From Clostridia bacterium (GTDB lineage Bacteria; Bacillota_A; Clostridia; Oscillospirales; CAG-272), in contig JAFQUG010000322.1 of assembly GCA_017408625.1 (NCBI GenBank), forward strand, positions 1-6,413: a DNA stretch of 6,413 nucleotides. The letters run 5' to 3'. Numbering within the stretch: position 1 is the stretch's first letter; each line of letters begins with the position of its first letter. The notes beneath the pieces were generated by a model. It saw only the letters and a program-made list of their open reading frames with translations. It was not told where the DNA came from and made no database searches. The translations under genes were made by a program, and so were the position numbers. Of the stretch, positions 6,102 through 6,413 are shown one piece after another.

Positions 6102-6122
6102 TACAAATATTTTCACTTTGTA
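6102..6122. other. inverted repeat in the leader of the secreted-protein gene
   Basis: TACAAA (6102-6107) and TTTGTA (6117-6122) are perfect complements nine bases apart, located just after the predicted transcription start of the gene. The half-site shares TTGTA/TACAA with the operator at 4366-4397 but in the opposite (diverging) orientation. It might be a weak leader hairpin or a protein site; in AT-rich leader DNA it could also be chance. Confidence 0.3.
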
Positions 6123-6132
6123 CCATAAGCCC

Positions 6133-6161
6133 ATCATACTACACAGAAGTGCTTTTGTCAA
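6133..6161 (-). promoter_or_regulatory. sigma-A-type promoter of the secreted propeller gene
   Basis: On the minus strand TTGACA (6161-6156) is followed by 17 bases (6155-6139) and TATGAT (6138-6133), the same core hexamers and spacing as the ABC operon promoter. Transcription should start near 6126 and give a leader of about 55 bases. Confidence 0.85.
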
Positions 6162-6242
6162 GAGAATCCCTAATCATTCAAGAGAAATCAGCGTTTTAGC
6201 CAAATAAAGAGCGAGTGCGTCATGCAATGCGTCTAAAATGGA

Positions 6243-6270
6243 AAAGCCAAATCCCCGGGGATTTGGCTTT
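6243..6270. terminator. 28-bp perfect palindrome, probable intrinsic terminator
   Basis: The arm AAAGCCAAATCCCC (6243-6256) is perfectly complementary to 6257-6270, with no unpaired loop in the DNA. On the minus strand it is followed by TCCATTTTAG after the terminal TTT, a reasonable terminator tail; on the plus strand it is followed only by CATTG. It could end a minus-strand gene lying right of the window, or shield the putative insertion sequence from outside transcription. There is no coding signal between 6162 and 6243. Confidence 0.6.
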
Positions 6271-6284
6271 CATTGAAAAACGAA

Positions 6285-6307
6285 AACCACGCGATAGTCG
6301 CGTGGTT
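6285..6307. repeat. 10-bp-stem hairpin, candidate left-end hairpin of the insertion sequence
   Basis: AACCACGCGA (6285-6294) and TCGCGTGGTT (6298-6307) pair perfectly around the three-base loop TAG. There is no T-run on the right and a GTTTTCG tail on the minus side. Small-loop subterminal hairpins of this type are bound by the Y1 HUH transposases of the IS200/IS605 family. A weak minus-strand terminator is the alternative. Confidence 0.55.
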
Positions 6308-6332
6308 CAATAGAGGCTCTGCCGATGAGAGG

Positions 6333-6402
6333 AAATCCTCCAAATATGGTATAATTAGTATGACATGCCAGTCAAAACTAAAAAAACATATTTGGAGGAT
6401 TT
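6333..6402 (+). promoter_or_regulatory. 16-bp perfect inverted repeat that can hide the RBS of the gene at 6408
   Basis: The left arm AAATCCTCCAAATATG (6333-6348) is the exact reverse complement of 6387-6402, with 38 bases between. The right arm contains the Shine-Dalgarno TTGGAGGA (6393-6400), eight bases before the ATG at 6408. RNA started upstream of 6333 would bury the site in a 16-bp stem, while RNA started at the internal promoter (near 6362) would lack the left arm and keep the site free. This would silence read-through transcripts selectively. Confidence 0.7.
6347..6355 (+). promoter_or_regulatory. extended -10 promoter inside the inverted-repeat loop
   Basis: TGGTATAAT combines a perfect TATAAT (6350-6355) with the TGn extension. 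The position 17 bases upstream has no good -35 element, which extended -10 promoters tolerate. Transcription would start near 6362, between the two arms of the inverted repeat, with a leader of about 46 bases. Confidence 0.6.
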
Positions 6403-6407
6403 ATCTA

Positions 6408-6413
6408 TGAGTA
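6408..6413 (+). CDS. start of a plus-strand gene, possibly IS200-type transposase (partial)
   Basis: Only ATG AGT A is visible (Met-Ser). The start is credible because GGAGGA (6394-6399) lies eight bases ahead and a promoter stands about 50 bases upstream. The product cannot be read from the window. The transposase guess rests on the leader structure, which resembles that of IS200 tnpA. Confidence 0.45.

Larger units (their letters stand above)
6281..6413 (+). mobile_element. probable left end of an IS200-type insertion sequence (partial)
   Basis: The segment combines a strong subterminal hairpin (6285-6307), a short plus-strand promoter, an inverted repeat that pairs with the ribosome binding site (6333-6402) and a start codon at 6408. 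In known IS200 elements a transcription-blocking hairpin near the left end and an RBS-hiding stem keep transposase expression low, and single-strand hairpins near the ends are recognised by the HUH transposase. The match is architectural; the transposase itself lies outside the window and the exact left boundary cannot be placed. Other genes with a structured leader would look similar. Confidence 0.45.

Noticed and set aside
6072..6161. Upstream extension of the secreted protein to Met at 6161
   Set aside because: The extension overlaps the promoter, has no RBS, and would mask the signal peptide; the ATG at 6071 has AAAAGGAG at the right distance.
1..6413. tRNA, rRNA, riboswitch or CRISPR array
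   Set aside because: No cloverleaf, rRNA-like segment, known aptamer core or regularly spaced repeats were seen on either strand.

Overview
The window looks like a chromosomal segment of a Gram-positive Clostridia-type bacterium (Bacillota), perhaps an Oscillospiraceae-like gut lineage. Support for this: strong AGGAGG-type ribosome binding sites, two near-consensus promoters (TTGACA-N17-TATGAT), a YtrA-type GntR regulator leading an ABC transporter operon, a lipoprotein and signal-peptide proteins of Gram-positive style, a surface protein with a Thr/Glu-rich linker and a C-terminal membrane anchor, and GC-rich intergenic hairpin repeats at the left edge. The genus assignment is inference; no rRNA or marker gene is present.

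All complete genes lie on the minus strand, so the window reads right to left. From 4416 down to about 165 there is one compact six-gene operon: promoter and operator (4366-4416), a YtrA-like GntR repressor with a GTG start, an ABC ATPase, a multi-span ABC-2-type permease, a signal-peptide protein with a large extracytoplasmic domain and two C-terminal membrane segments, a two-TM protein with a cytosolic domain, and a small lipoprotein. Junctions are tight (4-bp overlap, 19-bp overlap, then gaps of 12, 9 and 18 bp). A bidirectional-looking terminator (174-216) follows the lipoprotein, then two GC-rich intergenic repeats (1-48, 94-146). The first three genes form a familiar module: repressor, ATPase and permease, as in ytr-like envelope-stress exporters. 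The last three match no family I can name and put one partner on each face of the membrane.

Upstream of the operon, 4632-6071 encodes a separate secreted protein. It has its own promoter and terminator, a signal peptide, a WD/NHL-like beta-propeller domain, a Thr/Glu/Pro linker and a GGCGS-TM-KKKKD tail resembling a Cys-containing C-terminal sorting signal.

The right edge (6162-6413) holds no complete gene. It contains a 28-bp perfect palindrome, a 10-bp-stem hairpin, an extended -10 promoter on the plus strand, and a 16-bp perfect inverted repeat whose right arm covers the ribosome binding site of a plus-strand gene starting at 6408. This layout resembles the left end of an IS200-type insertion sequence, in which transposase synthesis is kept low by RNA structure. 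Only the first two codons of that gene are visible.
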